A DNA stretch of 64,000 bases, from positions 1,612,001-1,676,000 of the forward strand of contig NZ_CP155071.1 of NCBI RefSeq assembly GCF_039621855.1, in the 5' to 3' direction. Within the stretch, counting starts at the first letter, position 1. Every line of letters starts with the position of its first letter. Made by a program: the position numbers and the translations under genes. This document shows, in pieces, positions 20,896 to 30,116 of this stretch. The stretch is from Erwinia sp. HDF1-3R (GTDB taxonomy: Bacteria > Pseudomonadota > Gammaproteobacteria > Enterobacterales > Enterobacteriaceae). The notes below the pieces were generated by a model. It saw only the letters and a list, made by a program, of their open reading frames with translations, was not told the origin of the DNA and made no database searches.

Positions 20896-22347
20896 TCAGG
20901 GCGCCAGATTTTTCCAGATATGCATAACGGCATAGCCGCGCCATGGACGCCAGGCTTCCGCAAGCGCCTCCGCCTCTCTGGCGGTAACGCCGCCCAGATT
21001 CTTCCTCACGACCACATCCTCTTTGACAAAGGCATCCGGCCAGTGCAGCGCGCGCATGGCGATATAGTGTGCGGTCCAGGGGCCGATGCCGGGCAGGGCA
21101 GTCAGTGCGGCAATAGCCTGCTCCGGATGCGCTACGGCATCAAACGTCAGCGCCCCACTGTCACAGGCCTGCGCGGCGGCGATAAGCGTCCGTGCGCGTG
21201 CGCTGATAATACCCAGGCGGGCAACCTCATCCAGGCTGGCCTGAGCCAAGTCTGCCGCCCGCGGCGTCAGATGCGTAAGCGTCGGCAGCGGGGTGGCGAA
21301 CGGCTCGCCAAAGGCTGCGGCGAAGCGCCCTCCGAGCGTGGTAGCGGCCTTAACCGTAATCTGCTGGCCCAGAACGGCTCTGACCAGCGTTTCAAAGCTA
21401 TCAAACGTGCCGGGAAGCCTGAGCCCCGGGTTTTTTTGCAGGCTTTCCCGCAGCAGCGGGGATTGCTCAAGGTGGGTGGTGATGCGATCGGGATGAGCGT
21501 CCAGATCGAATAAATGTCTCAGCCGCCGGAGCAGTACGGGCAGGACCGGTATCAGGGAGTGTGTAAACTCCACGCGCAAACTGTTCTTATGCGGCTGATG
21601 TGACAGGCGTACCCAGCCCGTATATTGCCCCAGACGCACCGTACGGGCATAACTCTCGTGATCCACGGTCTCTATGCCTTTTAGTGCGCGAAGGCGCAGG
21701 AAGTCAAGCAGGGACGCCCAGTCGTAGGGTGGGCGATAGCTCAGCAGCAGCGTTGAGGTTTCCCCCTGGACCGCGGATCCAGTTTCGCGAACGGTTTTAC
21801 GCAGGCGCCCAGGCGGCATCCGGTACTGCCTGCTGAACACCTCGTTAAACCGCCGCAGGCTGGCGAAGCCGCTGGCATAGGCGATATCGGTGACTGACAG
21901 TGCTGTTTCGGTCAGCAGCTGCTTTGCCAGCAGCAGACGCCGGGTTTGCCGCAGCTCAACGAAAGAAACGCCGAGTTCTTTATGCATGATGCGTCGTAGC
22001 TGCCGGGAGCTGAGCGCAAAGCGGGCGGCAATCTGCTCTAATCCTTCTGCCGCATCGATCTGGCCGTTTTCAATATGCTGGATAAGCAGATTAGCGATTC
22101 GCTGGCCGTTATCGATCGGCGCATTACCCGGTGCCAGCTCAGGCCGACAGCGCAGGCAGGGGCGAAAGGCGGCTTTTTCTGCAGCTTCGGCGCTGTCAAA
22201 AAACAGGCAGTTCTGCTGATGGGGCGGTTTGACCGGGCAGACGGGCCGACAATAAATCCCTGTCGAGGTGACGCCAACATAAAACACGCCGTCAAAGCGG
22301 ACATCGCGTGAGGTCATGGCACGCCAGGCTACGGTACGATCGATCAT
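20896..22347 (-). CDS. Ada-type regulator fused to DNA-3-methyladenine glycosylase II (AlkA)
   Basis: A 483-residue fusion for alkylation damage. The N-terminus (about 1-75) is an Ada methylphosphotriester domain with zinc cysteines 33, 37, 64 and 67 (YCRPVCP ... RPCLRCRP). An AraC-type helix-turn-helix region (about 85-180) follows. The rest is an AlkA N-terminal domain and an HhH-GPD glycosylase with the LPGIGPWTAHYIAMRAL hairpin. Asp444 in VKEDV aligns with the catalytic aspartate of E. coli AlkA. It probably both senses methylated DNA and excises alkylated bases. There is no Ada C-terminal O6-methyltransferase domain; ogt, divergent at 22560, supplies that activity. Confidence 0.9.
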   Translation of the reverse strand: MIDRTVAWRAMTSRDVRFDGVFYVGVTSTGIYCRPVCPVKPPHQQNCLFFDSAEAAEKAAFRPCLRCRPELAPGNAPIDNGQRIANLLIQHIENGQIDAAEGLEQIAARFALSSRQLRRIMHKELGVSFVELRQTRRLLLAKQLLTETALSVTDIAYASGFASLRRFNEVFSRQYRMPPGRLRKTVRETGSAVQGETSTLLLSYRPPYDWASLLDFLRLRALKGIETVDHESYARTVRLGQYTGWVRLSHQPHKNSLRVEFTHSLIPVLPVLLRRLRHLFDLDAHPDRITTHLEQSPLLRESLQKNPGLRLPGTFDSFETLVRAVLGQQITVKAATTLGGRFAAAFGEPFATPLPTLTHLTPRAADLAQASLDEVARLGIISARARTLIAAAQACDSGALTFDAVAHPEQAIAALTALPGIGPWTAHYIAMRALHWPDAFVKEDVVVRKNLGGVTAREAEALAEAWRPWRGYAVMHIWKNLAP

Positions 22348-22559
22348 TCTGCTGCCTTATTGCATCGGGTGGAGGGGAAGAGCATGCAGTTTTCTGCTCT
22401 CCGGAGGCATCGCCTGACACCGAAGATAGCAATGATTCATTTTTATAACTGGCGGTTTTCGGACGGCAAACCGGTTTATTCCCCTGTCCGAAAACGGCTG
22501 GCAGACCCTGCAGGATTAAGGATAATAAGCGTTATTGTTTCTACAAGGCGTAACGCAGG

Positions 22560-23096
22560 GTGAGTATGATGAATTACTTCTTTAAAAGGATATCTTCACC
22601 GGTGGGTGAGCTGACGGCGATCGCCAGCGACAGAGGGCTGGCGGCGGTACTGTGGGAAAATGAAAACCCTAAGCGTGTCCGGCAGATGTCGCCGCAGGAG
22701 GATCCCACGCATCCGGTACTGCTGGAGACGGCGCGACAGCTTAACGAGTATTTTTCCGGTGAGCGTACCCGTTTTAGCCTGCCTCTCGATTTTGTCGGCA
22801 CCGATTTTCAGAAAAAGGTGTGGCAGGCGCTACTGGACATCCCCTTTGGTGAAACCCGCAGCTATGCGCAGATTGCCCGTCAAATCGGCCACCCTGCGGC
22901 GGTGCGCGCAGTGGGCGCGGCCAATGGAAAAAACCCAATCTCAATCATTGCCGCCTGTCACCGTGTGATCGGTGCCAATGGCAAACTGACGGGTTTTGCT
23001 GGCGGGCTTGAGGTCAAGGCGCTGCTGCTACGACTTGAAGCCACCCACTATGGTGATTCAGGCAGCCTGCTGAGCCCTGCCCACACCGGAGAATAA
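22560..23096 (+). CDS. ogt: Methylated-DNA--protein-cysteine S-methyltransferase
   Basis: O6-alkylguanine repair protein of 178 residues that transfers the alkyl group to its own cysteine. The active site is Cys133 in AACHRVIGANG, where the usual PCHRV proline is alanine. The DNA-binding segment SYAQIARQIGHPAAVRAVGAANGKNP is intact. The start is uncertain: GTG 22560, ATG 22566 and ATG 22569 are all in frame and close together. The gene diverges from the Ada-AlkA fusion with about 210 bp between. No clear Ada box or LexA box was seen in that gap. Confidence 0.93.
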   Translation: MSMMNYFFKRISSPVGELTAIASDRGLAAVLWENENPKRVRQMSPQEDPTHPVLLETARQLNEYFSGERTRFSLPLDFVGTDFQKKVWQALLDIPFGETRSYAQIARQIGHPAAVRAVGAANGKNPISIIAACHRVIGANGKLTGFAGGLEVKALLLRLEATHYGDSGSLLSPAHTGE

Positions 23097-23099
23097 CTT

Positions 23100-23289
23100 A
23101 TTGCGAGCGGGAAGCAGCCCATACCGGCAAATAATGCATTGCGAGCGGGAAGCAGCCCACACCGGCAAACAATGCATTGCGAGCGGGAAGCAGCCCACAC
23201 CGGCAAACAATGCATTGCGAGCGGGAAACTGCCCTCAGCCGCAAATATTTCACTGCGAGACGGAGCAGGCCCCTCTCGCCACAGATGAA
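23100..23289 (+). repeat. 38-bp tandem repeat array between ogt and nadA
   Basis: Five consecutive 38-bp units start at 23100, 23138, 23176, 23214 and 23252. Units 2 and 3 are identical, unit 1 differs at two positions, unit 4 at several and unit 5 is strongly decayed. Each starts ATTGCGAGCGGGAAGCAGCC or a variant. The copies are directly adjacent without spacers, so this is not a CRISPR. The period is not a multiple of three, and frames through it have no ribosome binding site, so it is not coding. The array fills most of the 319 bases between the two genes. Confidence 0.95.
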
Positions 23290-23324
23290 AAAACCGACGA
23301 CAGGGAAAAAAAATTCGGCTATCT

Positions 23325-23342
23325 TGTTTAGCATATCAAACA
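23325..23342. promoter_or_regulatory. NadR operator upstream of nadA
   Basis: TGTTTAGCATATCAAACA fits the NadR box TGTTTA-N6-TAAACA with one mismatch. It lies 74 bp before the nadA ATG, where NadR represses NAD synthesis genes in enterobacteria when NAD is plentiful. It begins 36 bp after the tandem repeat array ends. Confidence 0.8.
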
Positions 23343-23415
23343 AAAATCCGAATTTAAGCGTAATGAAGCCTTAATTCTGCTGAATGGGTTAAGTTCCAGA
23401 AACGAGAGTCGCGAT

Positions 23416-24456
23416 ATGAGCCTGATGTTCAATCCTGAGACGGCCTGGTCTTTCCCGGCTAAACCCGCACGACTAACTGCCGATGAGAAGGCTTTCTACC
23501 GGGAAAAAATCAAAGAATTACTGAAAAAGCGTGATGCGGTGATGGTGGCCCACTATTACACCGACCCGGAAATACAGGCGCTGGCGGAAGAGACCGGCGG
23601 CTGCGTGGCCGATTCGCTCGAAATGGCGCGATTTGGCAGCCAGCATAGCGCCTCAACGCTGCTGGTGGCAGGCGTACGATTTATGGGGGAGACGGCTAAA
23701 ATCCTCAGCCCGGAGAAAACCGTCCTGATGCCCACCCTTGAAGCGGAGTGTTCCCTCGACCTTGGCTGCCCGGACGAAGCATTTAGCCGCTTCTGCGATC
23801 TCCATCCCGACCGCACCGTCGTGGTCTATGCCAACACTTCTGCGGCCGTCAAAGCCCGCGCTGACTGGGTGGTGACCTCCAGCATTGCCGTAGAACTGAT
23901 TGATTATCTGGACGGTCTGGGTGAGAAGATCCTCTGGGCGCCGGATCGTCACCTTGGGCAATATGTTGCCAGGCAAACCGGAGCCGATATCCTTTGCTGG
24001 CAGGGAGCCTGTATCGTCCATGATGAGTTTAAAACCCAGGCGCTGCATCGTATGAAGTCGCTCTATCCGGCGGCGGCGGTGCTGGTACACCCTGAATCGC
24101 CACAGGCCATTGTCGACCTGGCTGATGCAGTCGGATCCACCAGCCAGCTTATCCAGGCGGCTAAAACGCTGCCGCATCCGCAGCTTATCGTCGCCACCGA
24201 TCGGGGCATATTCTACAAAATGCAGCAGGCCTGCCCTGAAAAAGAACTGCTTGAAGCGCCGACGGCAGGAGAGGGAGCCACCTGCCGCAGCTGCGCGCAC
24301 TGTCCCTGGATGGCCATGAACGGGCTGAAAGCGATTGCCGACGGGCTGGAACAGGCGGGCGACACGCATGAAATTCAGGTGGCGGTTACACTGCGTGAAG
24401 CGGCGTTGATCCCGCTGAATCGTATGTTAACCTTCGCAGCGGGTTTAAAAAAATAA
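23416..24456 (+). CDS. nadA: Quinolinate synthase
   Basis: Iron-sulfur enzyme of de novo NAD synthesis that condenses iminoaspartate with dihydroxyacetone phosphate to quinolinate; 346 residues. The three [4Fe-4S] cysteines are in ECSLDLGC (Cys112), [12 protein letters not shown] and [28 protein letters not shown] and [20 protein letters not shown] are typical substrate-binding segments. The gene is the first of nadA-pnuC (35-bp gap) and is preceded by a NadR box. Confidence 0.98.
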   Translation: MSLMFNPETAWSFPAKPARLTADEKAFYREKIKELLKKRDAVMVAHYYTDPEIQALAEETGGCVADSLEMARFGSQHSASTLLVAGVRFMGETAKILSPEKTVLMPTLEAECSLDLGCPDEAFSRFCDLHPDRTVVVYANTSAAVKARADWVVTSSIAVELIDYLDGLGEKILWAPDRHLGQYVARQTGADILCWQGACIVHDEFKTQALHRMKSLYPAAAVLVHPESPQAIVDLADAVGSTSQLIQAAKTLPHPQLIVATDRGIFYKMQQACPEKELLEAPTAGEGATCRSCAHCPWMAMNGLKAIADGLEQAGDTHEIQVAVTLREAALIPLNRMLTFAAGLKK

Positions 24457-24491
24457 ACGGGCCTCCTTACTGCTCAGCAAAAGGTGTCAAT

Positions 24492-25211
24492 ATGGATTTT
24501 TTCAGCACGCATAATATTCTGGTTCACATTCCCCTCGGCGCAGGCGGTTACGATCTCTCGTGGATTGAAGCCATAGGCACGCTGGCAGGGCTGCTCTGCA
24601 TCTGGCTTGCCAGCCAGGAAAAAATAATTAACTATGCGTTTGGTCTGGTAAACGTCACCCTTTTCGCGGTGATCTTCTTTCAGATCCAACTCTACGCCAG
24701 TTTGTTGCTCCAGCTCTTTTTCCTGGTAGCCAATATTTACGGCTGGTATGCCTGGAGCAGGCAGACGGCGGATCATCAGCAGGCGCTAAAAATCCGCTGG
24801 ATGGGACTGCCGAAGGCGCTGGCCTGGCTGGTGGTCTGCGTTGTCGCTATCGCACTGATGACGCGCTATATCAATCCGGTATTTGCCTGGCTGACCGCCA
24901 TTGCGGTGGAGGGCATGCAGGCGATGGGGCTGGCGGTGACGCAGCCGACGCTGCAGCCGGACGCGTTCCCGTTCTGGGACTCCTGTCTGATGGTGCTATC
25001 CATTGTTGCGATGATCTTAATGACGCGAAAATACGTCGAAAACTGGCTGATCTGGGTGGTCATTAACGTGATAAGCGTAATGATTTTTGCCCGGCAGGGC
25101 GTCTGGGCGATGGCGGTAGAATATGTCATTCTGACGCTGATTGCGCTCAATGGTAGCTGGCTGTGGATCCGGAGCGCCCGGCAGCAGGGTGAGCGGGCGC
25201 TCTCGTTATAA
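24492..25211 (+). CDS. pnuC: Nicotinamide riboside transporter PnuC
   Basis: Integral membrane protein of 239 residues (E. coli 239) with about seven hydrophobic helices and the family stretches YGWYAWSRQ and VNVTLFAVIFFQIQLYAS. It takes up nicotinamide riboside for NAD salvage by facilitated diffusion, with intracellular phosphorylation trapping the substrate. It is cotranscribed with nadA, so salvage and synthesis share the NadR operator. Its stop lies one base from the stop of the converging zitB. Confidence 0.96.
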   Translation: MDFFSTHNILVHIPLGAGGYDLSWIEAIGTLAGLLCIWLASQEKIINYAFGLVNVTLFAVIFFQIQLYASLLLQLFFLVANIYGWYAWSRQTADHQQALKIRWMGLPKALAWLVVCVVAIALMTRYINPVFAWLTAIAVEGMQAMGLAVTQPTLQPDAFPFWDSCLMVLSIVAMILMTRKYVENWLIWVVINVISVMIFARQGVWAMAVEYVILTLIALNGSWLWIRSARQQGERALSL

Positions 25212-25212
25212 C

Positions 25213-26136
25213 TCAGTGGTGATGGTGCGCGTGTCCGGCTGACTCTGCGCTTAGCGTACAGTCCGCTTCCTCACAGTGCTGATACTCCATCTGCACCGTG
25301 GCATGGGCTATCTGATAGTGTTCGTGCAGATACTCATGAATGCGGTGCAGCAATGCATCGTGGTCGTGCGGGGGAATAACCTGCACGTGCAGCGTCATGA
25401 CCGGTTTCTCACCCACCTGCCACAGGTGGATATGATGCACATTGCGCACTTCCGGGATGCCGCGCTTTAGCATCTTCGTGAGCTTTTCCACATCCAGCCG
25501 TGATGGCGCACCTTCCAGCAGTTCATGAAGACTCTCTTTCAGCAGTGCCCAGGCGCTGCGCACCACCAGCAGGGAGACCAGAATGGATAACAGCGGATCG
25601 ATTGGCGTCCAGCCGGTATACATAATAATCAGCGCGGCCGCGACGGCGCCGACCGAGCCGAGCAGGTCGCCCAGTACGTGCAGCGCAGCCGCCCGTACGT
25701 TGAGGTTTTTTTCTTCGCTGCCGTGATGCAGCAGCCAGAAAGAGAACAGGTTGGCAAAGAGCCCGGCCACGCCAATGACCAGCATGACGCCGCCGGCGAC
25801 AGGCTCCGGATGCATAAAGCGGCGAATCGCTTCCCAGACAATCAGTACGGTGATCACCAGCAGGGCGATGGCATTAACAAAGGCTGCCAGCGTGGTCAGA
25901 CGCAGCATACCGAACGTGTGACGCGCGCTCGGTTTACGCCGGGCGAAATGCACCGCCAGAAGCGCCATCAGCAGGGCAGCCGTATCGGTCAGCATATGTC
26001 CGGCATCGGCCAGCAGCGCCAGTGAGCCTGAAAGCAGGCCACCCGCAATTTCTGCCACCATAAATACCGCAGTGACAATAAACGCCGCCAGCAGGCGGTT
26101 TTGGTTGCCCTTATCTTCAGTGTGGGTGTGAGCCAT
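25213..26136 (-). CDS. zitB: Zinc efflux transporter of the cation diffusion facilitator family
   Basis: A 307-residue CDF antiporter (E. coli ZitB 313) exporting Zn2+ from the cytoplasm in exchange for protons. Six transmembrane helices are visible. [17 protein letters not shown] on helix 2 carries the metal-binding aspartate/histidine motif, with a second site in [16 protein letters not shown] on helix 5. The cytoplasmic C-terminal domain includes [21 protein letters not shown], and the tail ends in HAHHHH. It converges with pnuC, with a single base between the stops. Confidence 0.95.
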   Translation of the reverse strand: MAHTHTEDKGNQNRLLAAFIVTAVFMVAEIAGGLLSGSLALLADAGHMLTDTAALLMALLAVHFARRKPSARHTFGMLRLTTLAAFVNAIALLVITVLIVWEAIRRFMHPEPVAGGVMLVIGVAGLFANLFSFWLLHHGSEEKNLNVRAAALHVLGDLLGSVGAVAAALIIMYTGWTPIDPLLSILVSLLVVRSAWALLKESLHELLEGAPSRLDVEKLTKMLKRGIPEVRNVHHIHLWQVGEKPVMTLHVQVIPPHDHDALLHRIHEYLHEHYQIAHATVQMEYQHCEEADCTLSAESAGHAHHHH

Positions 26137-26310
26137 AAATTTCCAGTTCCGTCAGTATACTTCTGCTAATGATATCAATAAATTCAGCGCGGTCATATCA
26201 GGCGGTCGGGCTTTTAGCCGTTGTGGTCCGCGAGGGTTGACTGGGTCAGGGAGAGGTGAAAGCGTTTGCTTACTCCGATGTCGGGCCCGCCGATAAAATC
26301 GCTAAAAATG

Positions 26311-26336
26311 AAAAACCCCACCTGAGAGTGGGGTTT
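26311..26336 (-). terminator. Terminator after ybgS
   Basis: On the minus strand, AAACCCCAC and GTGGGGTTT pair around CTCTCA-like loop bases and are followed by a uridine run (TTTTT). It lies about 50 bases beyond the ybgS stop and ends that transcript. Confidence 0.85.
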
Positions 26337-26387
26337 GTCGGCCAACTAAAGGGAGTATGCAGCGCCCCCTTTTGTCATAAGGACGAA

Positions 26388-26744
26388 TTAGTTGGTGGTG
26401 CCATCGGTTTTAGTATCCGCGCCTGGACCCACTTTTTTGTTCATGTCCGGGCATTTGCCGTCTTTACACTGGGCGTTTTTATCCATCTGGTCAGCGGTCA
26501 TTTTTTTATGATGCTGGGCCTTTTTATGATGCTTTTTCACCGGATGCGTGGTGGTTTCGCTCCCGGTGTTGATTTTGTTGTTATCAACATTATTAGGTGC
26601 AAGGTTATCTTTTGCGCCACCGGCTACCGCGCCCGCTGCGGCGGCGTTGTTGGAATTACCTTCGCCGCTGCCTGCAGCCATTGCTGCGGTGCTGCCGAAA
26701 GTCATTGCGGTTGCCAGAAGTACGATTGCGATCTTATTCATCAT
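26388..26744 (-). CDS. ybgS: YbgS-like small exported protein
   Basis: An 118-residue protein with a signal peptide MMNKIAIVLLATAMTFGSTAAMA. The mature part is hydrophilic and Asn/Lys/His-rich, with NLAPNNVDNNKINTGS, QCKDGKCPDMNKKVG and DTKTDGTTN. These segments match E. coli YbgS, which sits at the same place beside aroG. The start at 26744 puts the signal peptide first; the frame extends a further 49 codons upstream without any recognisable sequence. Its central HPVKKHHKKAQHHKK stretch is more basic and histidine-rich than in E. coli. The function is unknown. Confidence 0.88.
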   Translation of the reverse strand: MMNKIAIVLLATAMTFGSTAAMAAGSGEGNSNNAAAAGAVAGGAKDNLAPNNVDNNKINTGSETTTHPVKKHHKKAQHHKKMTADQMDKNAQCKDGKCPDMNKKVGPGADTKTDGTTN

Positions 26745-27032
26745 TTTGCCCCATTCATTTTGTGTAGTGCCGAAAAGTCGGCATAAAAGCAGTCCAAATA
26801 ACGCTGAGTATGGTGATAAATACCCAGACGCATAACGTTCGCCCGCCTGAAGCTGGTGATCTTTATGCGTTTTTTTTAGGTGTATGCACAATAAAGTGTA
26901 GTTAAGGATGGAAAAACGGCAAATATCCTTATCAGGAATTTCTCTCCGTCGATTTACACCAACCTGTGCACGCGATAAATTGGGCGGGATGCGCCAGGTG
27001 TGCAGTACTGCGACTACGATACTGGAAAGATT

Positions 27033-28085
27033 ATGAACTATCAGAATGATGACTTAAGAATCAAAGAGATAAAGGAACTTTTACCCCCTGTAGCTCTGCT
27101 CGAAAAGTTTCCGGCCACGGAGTTGGCGGCACAGACCGTAGCCCGCTCCCGCCAGGCCATTCACGCTATCCTTAAAAAAGAGGACGATCGCCTTTTAGTG
27201 GTGATTGGGCCGTGCTCCATCCATGACACGGCGGCGGCAAAAGAGTATGCCGGGCGCCTGCTCAGCCTGCGCGAAGAGCTGGGTGATGCGCTGGAAGTGG
27301 TAATGCGGGTCTATTTTGAAAAGCCGCGTACCACCGTAGGCTGGAAGGGGTTAATCAACGATCCGCATATGGATGGCAGCTTCCAGATCAACGATGGGCT
27401 GCGCATTGCCCGTAACCTTCTGGTGGAAATTAACGATTCCGGTTTACCCACCGCCGGTGAGTTTCTGGATATGATCACCCCGCAGTATGTCGCTGACCTG
27501 ATGAGCTGGGGTGCAATCGGTGCCCGAACCACCGAATCGCAGGTTCATCGCGAACTCTCTTCCGGCCTCTCCTGCCCGGTAGGATTCAAAAACGGTACCG
27601 ACGGCACCATCAAGGTGGCGATCGATGCCATTAATGCGGCCAGTGCGCCGCACTGCTTCCTGTCGGTGACCAAATATGGCCACTCAGCCATTGTCGAAAC
27701 CAGCGGAAACGCTGACTGCCATATCATCCTGCGCGGCGGCAAAGAGCCAAACTACAGCGCTGAGCATGTCGATACCGTTAAGCGCGGTCTGGAGCAGGCC
27801 GGGCTGACCCCGCAGGTGATGATCGACTTTAGCCATGCCAACAGCAGTAAGCAGTATCAGAAGCAGATGGACGTTGCCAGTGACGTTGCTCAGCAGATTG
27901 CTGGCGGCGAAGCGGCTATTATGGGCGTGATGATTGAAAGCCATCTGGTTGAAGGCAACCAGAGCCTGGAGAGCGGTGAGCCGCTGGTTTACGGCCAGAG
28001 CGTGACCGATGCCTGCATCGGCTGGGACGATACCACTAAGGTGCTTCGCCAGCTGGCCGAGGCCGTCAGAGTCCGTCGCGGCTGA
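27033..28085 (+). CDS. aroG: 3-deoxy-7-phosphoheptulonate synthase, phenylalanine-sensitive
   Basis: First enzyme of the shikimate pathway, joining phosphoenolpyruvate and erythrose 4-phosphate to DAHP. ATG at 27033 gives MNYQNDDLRIKEIKELLPP and 350 residues, exactly the E. coli AroG length. GPCSIHD, RVYFEKPRTTVGWKG and DFSHANSSKQ are the metal- and substrate-binding segments. The close N-terminal match to AroG, more than to AroF or AroH, suggests phenylalanine feedback. I could not find a convincing TyrR box in the 288-base upstream region. Confidence 0.97.
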   Translation: MNYQNDDLRIKEIKELLPPVALLEKFPATELAAQTVARSRQAIHAILKKEDDRLLVVIGPCSIHDTAAAKEYAGRLLSLREELGDALEVVMRVYFEKPRTTVGWKGLINDPHMDGSFQINDGLRIARNLLVEINDSGLPTAGEFLDMITPQYVADLMSWGAIGARTTESQVHRELSSGLSCPVGFKNGTDGTIKVAIDAINAASAPHCFLSVTKYGHSAIVETSGNADCHIILRGGKEPNYSAEHVDTVKRGLEQAGLTPQVMIDFSHANSSKQYQKQMDVASDVAQQIAGGEAAIMGVMIESHLVEGNQSLESGEPLVYGQSVTDACIGWDDTTKVLRQLAEAVRVRRG

Positions 28086-28130
28086 TGGCAGAAGGGGGTG
28101 ACAGCCGCTGTTGCTCCCGGAAACAGGCAT

Positions 28131-28159
28131 AAAAAAATCCGCCCAAGGGCGGATTTTTT
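28131..28159. terminator. Bidirectional terminator between aroG and gpmA
   Basis: AAAAAATCCGCCC and GGGCGGATTTTTT form a perfect stem with a two-base gap that would open into a small loop. A tracts and T tracts on both sides allow termination of both converging genes. Confidence 0.9.
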
Positions 28160-28184
28160 GTTCCCAAAAGGGAAGGGAGAAAGC

Positions 28185-28937
28185 TTACTTCGCTTTACCC
28201 TGGTTAGCCACGGCGGCTGCCTTAGCGGCAATCTCGTCGGCATCGCCCAGATAGTAGTGTTTGATCGGCTTGAAGTTTTCGTCAAACTCATACACCAGCG
28301 GTACGCCGGTTGGGATGTTCAGCTCGAGGATCTCTTCTTCGCTCATGTTGTCCAGGTATTTCACCAGCGCACGCAGTGAGTTACCGTGAGCAGCGATGAT
28401 CACTTTCTCACCTTTTTTCATGCGCGGCAGAATGGACTCATTCCAGTAGGGCAGCACGCGATCGATGGTCAGCGCCAGGCTTTCCGTGGTCGGCAGCTGC
28501 TCAGCGGTCAGGCCCGCGTAGCGTGGATCGTGGCCCGGGAAACGCTCATCGCTGCGATCCAGTTCCGGTGGCGTAACGGCAAAGCCGCGACGCCACTGCT
28601 TAACCTGGTCGTCACCGTATTTCTGTGCGGTTTCAGCTTTGTCCAGCCCCTGCAGCGCACCGTAGTGACGCTCGTTCAGACGCCATGATTTTTCAACCGG
28701 CAGCCAGACCTGATCAACTTCGTCGAGAATAGCCCACAGGGTATGGATGGCTCGTTTCAGCACGGACGTGTAAGCAAAGTCGAAGGTAAAACCTTCTTTC
28801 TTCAATAACTCACCTGCTGCTTTGGCTTCGGTACGGCCTTTATCGGACAGGTCAACATCGTACCATCCGGTAAAGCGGTTTTCGTTGTTCCACTGGCTTT
28901 CGCCGTGACGTACCAGAACCAGCTTAGTTACAGCCAT
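28185..28937 (-). CDS. gpmA: 2,3-bisphosphoglycerate-dependent phosphoglycerate mutase
   Basis: Glycolytic mutase of 250 residues interconverting 3- and 2-phosphoglycerate. [10 protein letters not shown] at the N-terminus holds the phosphorylated His11, and [15 protein letters not shown] near 180-195 holds the second active-site histidine. The gene converges on aroG across a shared terminator and has a ribosome binding site AAGGAG just upstream of its ATG. Confidence 0.98.
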   Translation of the reverse strand: MAVTKLVLVRHGESQWNNENRFTGWYDVDLSDKGRTEAKAAGELLKKEGFTFDFAYTSVLKRAIHTLWAILDEVDQVWLPVEKSWRLNERHYGALQGLDKAETAQKYGDDQVKQWRRGFAVTPPELDRSDERFPGHDPRYAGLTAEQLPTTESLALTIDRVLPYWNESILPRMKKGEKVIIAAHGNSLRALVKYLDNMSEEEILELNIPTGVPLVYEFDENFKPIKHYYLGDADEIAAKAAAVANQGKAK

Positions 28938-29078
28938 AGCTCAACTCCTTAATCTGACGTTTCTATGATATTGGTAAACTGCAAATTGCCCTGGCAATTT
29001 GATTGTGACCTACCATAGCGGAAATCTTCACGGCACGTAAGCCTGAAGCACTCAGGATGCACGTTTTCATGCGCTTAA

Positions 29079-30116
29079 TCAAACCGCCGTCAGCCGGTAG
29101 CGGGTGACAGACTGAAACGATTCACCCGGTTTAATCCAGCAGTCCGGCTGCGGCCATTCAGGATGATTCGGCGAATCGGGTAAAAACTCGCTCTCCAGCG
29201 CAATACCCTGGTGCGCCGCGTAGACGCCCTGCTCACGCGCGGGCGTTCCCGCCAGATAATTACCGCTATAAACCTGTAGGGCGGGAGCAGAGGTAAATAC
29301 GCTTAGCATCAGCTGCCCATCGGCAGAGCAGAGCTGCGCGGCAGGGGTGGCCGCGTCGCGCGCGTTCAGCAGGAAGGCGTGATCGTAGCCCTTCACCGCG
29401 CGCTGATCTTCATCCTGCATAAAGTCCTTCGCCAGCGTTTTTGCCTGGCGGAAATCAAAGCTGGTGTGGGCGACGGGCTTCAGATCGGCATTGGGGATCC
29501 CCTCGCTGCTGACCGGAAGATAACGATCGGCGCTGACCTGGAGCCGGTGCTCACGTGCATCGCCGTGGTAAGCATCCAGATTAAAATAGGCATGGTTAGT
29601 CAGATTCACCGGACAGGGCGCATCGACCGTCGCGTGGTAGCTTATCGTCAGCGTATTATCGTCCTCCAGACGGTAGACCAGCGAGGCCAGCAGCTGTCCC
29701 GGATAGCCCTGATCGCCCGCTGGTGAGTCCAGGCGATACTCCACTTCCTGCTCAGCCTGACGCACGATCTGCCAGCGGCGATTATGAAAACCATCGGGAC
29801 CGCCATGCAGCTGGTGGGCGCCCTGATTCGCCGCGAGCTGCACCGTCCTGCCGCCGGCGTGAAGGGTCGCATTGGTGATGCGATTGGCATAGCGGCCCAC
29901 GGTCGCGCCCAGATAGGCGGTCTGGATGAGGTAGTCTGACGGTGTGGCGCAGCCGAGCAGTGCTTCACGCACCGAGCCATCTTTCATCGGCACCCGCGCC
30001 GACAGCCAGGTCGCGCCCCAGTCCATAAAAGTAGTGACCATGCCACCCGCATTACGCAGGTGGGTGATCCGCCACGGCTGGCCGTCAGGAGCATGAGAAT
30101 GCGGTTCTGTTAGCAT
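29079..30116 (-). CDS. galM: Galactose mutarotase (aldose 1-epimerase)
   Basis: Interconverts the alpha and beta anomers of galactose before GalK; 345 residues (E. coli 346). The segments [26 protein letters not shown] and [10 protein letters not shown] contain the catalytic histidine and substrate residues, and [16 protein letters not shown] supplies the C-terminal catalytic glutamate. It overlaps galK by 7 bp and is the last gene of galTKM. Confidence 0.97.
   Translation of the reverse strand: MLTEPHSHAPDGQPWRITHLRNAGGMVTTFMDWGATWLSARVPMKDGSVREALLGCATPSDYLIQTAYLGATVGRYANRITNATLHAGGRTVQLAANQGAHQLHGGPDGFHNRRWQIVRQAEQEVEYRLDSPAGDQGYPGQLLASLVYRLEDDNTLTISYHATVDAPCPVNLTNHAYFNLDAYHGDAREHRLQVSADRYLPVSSEGIPNADLKPVAHTSFDFRQAKTLAKDFMQDEDQRAVKGYDHAFLLNARDAATPAAQLCSADGQLMLSVFTSAPALQVYSGNYLAGTPAREQGVYAAHQGIALESEFLPDSPNHPEWPQPDCWIKPGESFQSVTRYRLTAV

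Noticed and set aside
22360-22563. 67-codon frame between the Ada-AlkA gene and ogt
   Set aside because: No ribosome binding site or homology; it lies over the divergent promoter region.
23100-23289. CRISPR array
   Set aside because: Repeats are directly adjacent with no unique spacers and decay toward one end; no cas genes nearby.
23101-23331. Frames through the 38-bp repeats on both strands
   Set aside because: The period is not a multiple of three, the start is TTG on one side, there is no ribosome binding site, and the sequence reads the same repeat in three phases.
26880-27032. TyrR box before aroG
   Set aside because: Only isolated half-sites (TTTACA near 26951) were seen; no paired TGTAAA-N6-TTTACA.
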